From Micrasema longulum (taxonomy: Eukaryota; Arthropoda; Insecta; Trichoptera; Brachycentridae), in the NCBI GenBank assembly GCA_022494885.1, contig JAGVSM010000241.1, positions 1 to 64,000 of the forward strand: a stretch of 64,000 nucleotides of DNA, written 5' to 3'. The notes beneath the pieces are model-generated. The model had not been told where the DNA came from. It saw only the letters and a list, made by a program, of their open reading frames with translations, and made no database searches. Positions within the stretch are counted from its first letter, which is position 1. Each line of letters starts with the position of its first letter. Shown here in pieces: positions 63,991-64,000 of this stretch. The position numbers and the translations under genes were made by a program.

Positions 63991-64000
63991 GCTCCCGCGC

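Overview
The window is non-coding-rich animal DNA, AT-rich and about 60% or more recognisable repeat. GT/AG introns, an animal salt-inducible kinase, an ETS-pathway SAM protein, and many LINEs, tRNA-derived SINEs, mariner, P-like and Harbinger-like elements point to an insect. The repeat mix, including a GCGAAGCTGCGGGTAAAAGC signature at about 25.81 kb, suggests Lepidoptera. That placement is inference; no species is claimed. Repeat family names used here (SINE-A/B/C, MITE-H/I/J, satellite S and others) are local labels.

Only three host genes can be supported. (1) A salt-inducible kinase (Sik2-type) lies on the minus strand. Its first coding exon is 23192-23338 and its second is 394-574. They are joined in phase across a 22.6-kb intron, and the gene runs off the left edge. 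(2) The last coding exon of a small, GC3-rich, probably secreted protein of unknown family is at 32120-32536 (plus). (3) A complete two-exon edl/mae-like gene (SAM/Pointed domain without an ETS domain) is at 58183-58303 + 58752-58972 (plus).

Layout: 1-23 kb is the Sik intron, packed with nested elements. These include a mariner split by a P-superfamily element, two large hairpin MITEs, a 74-bp perfect inverted repeat, SINEs and LINE tails. 23.2-24.2 kb is the Sik first exon and presumed promoter, with a palindromic CRE. 24.2-32 kb is LINE and SINE remnants plus a stacked TIR element/Harbinger/satellite block. 32.1-32.5 kb is the secreted-protein exon. 33-50 kb is mostly LINE remnants, a strand-asymmetric A/C-rich tandem region (34.6-35.4 kb), clustered MITEs (36-37.6 kb) and a second P-like element (42.7-43.5 kb). 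50-58 kb is LINE/SINE debris with a few GC-rich patches that could hold promoters. 58-59 kb is edl. 59-64 kb is LINE/SINE debris ending in an R1-clade LINE.

The host genes do not form an operon or visible pathway; both named genes are signalling regulators. No convincing new host system was found. The most unusual material is in the mobile DNA: a non-autonomous P-type family keeping a THAP mini-exon, a long-TIR mariner, circularly permuted ~392-bp satellite monomers, and several near-perfect long hairpins.
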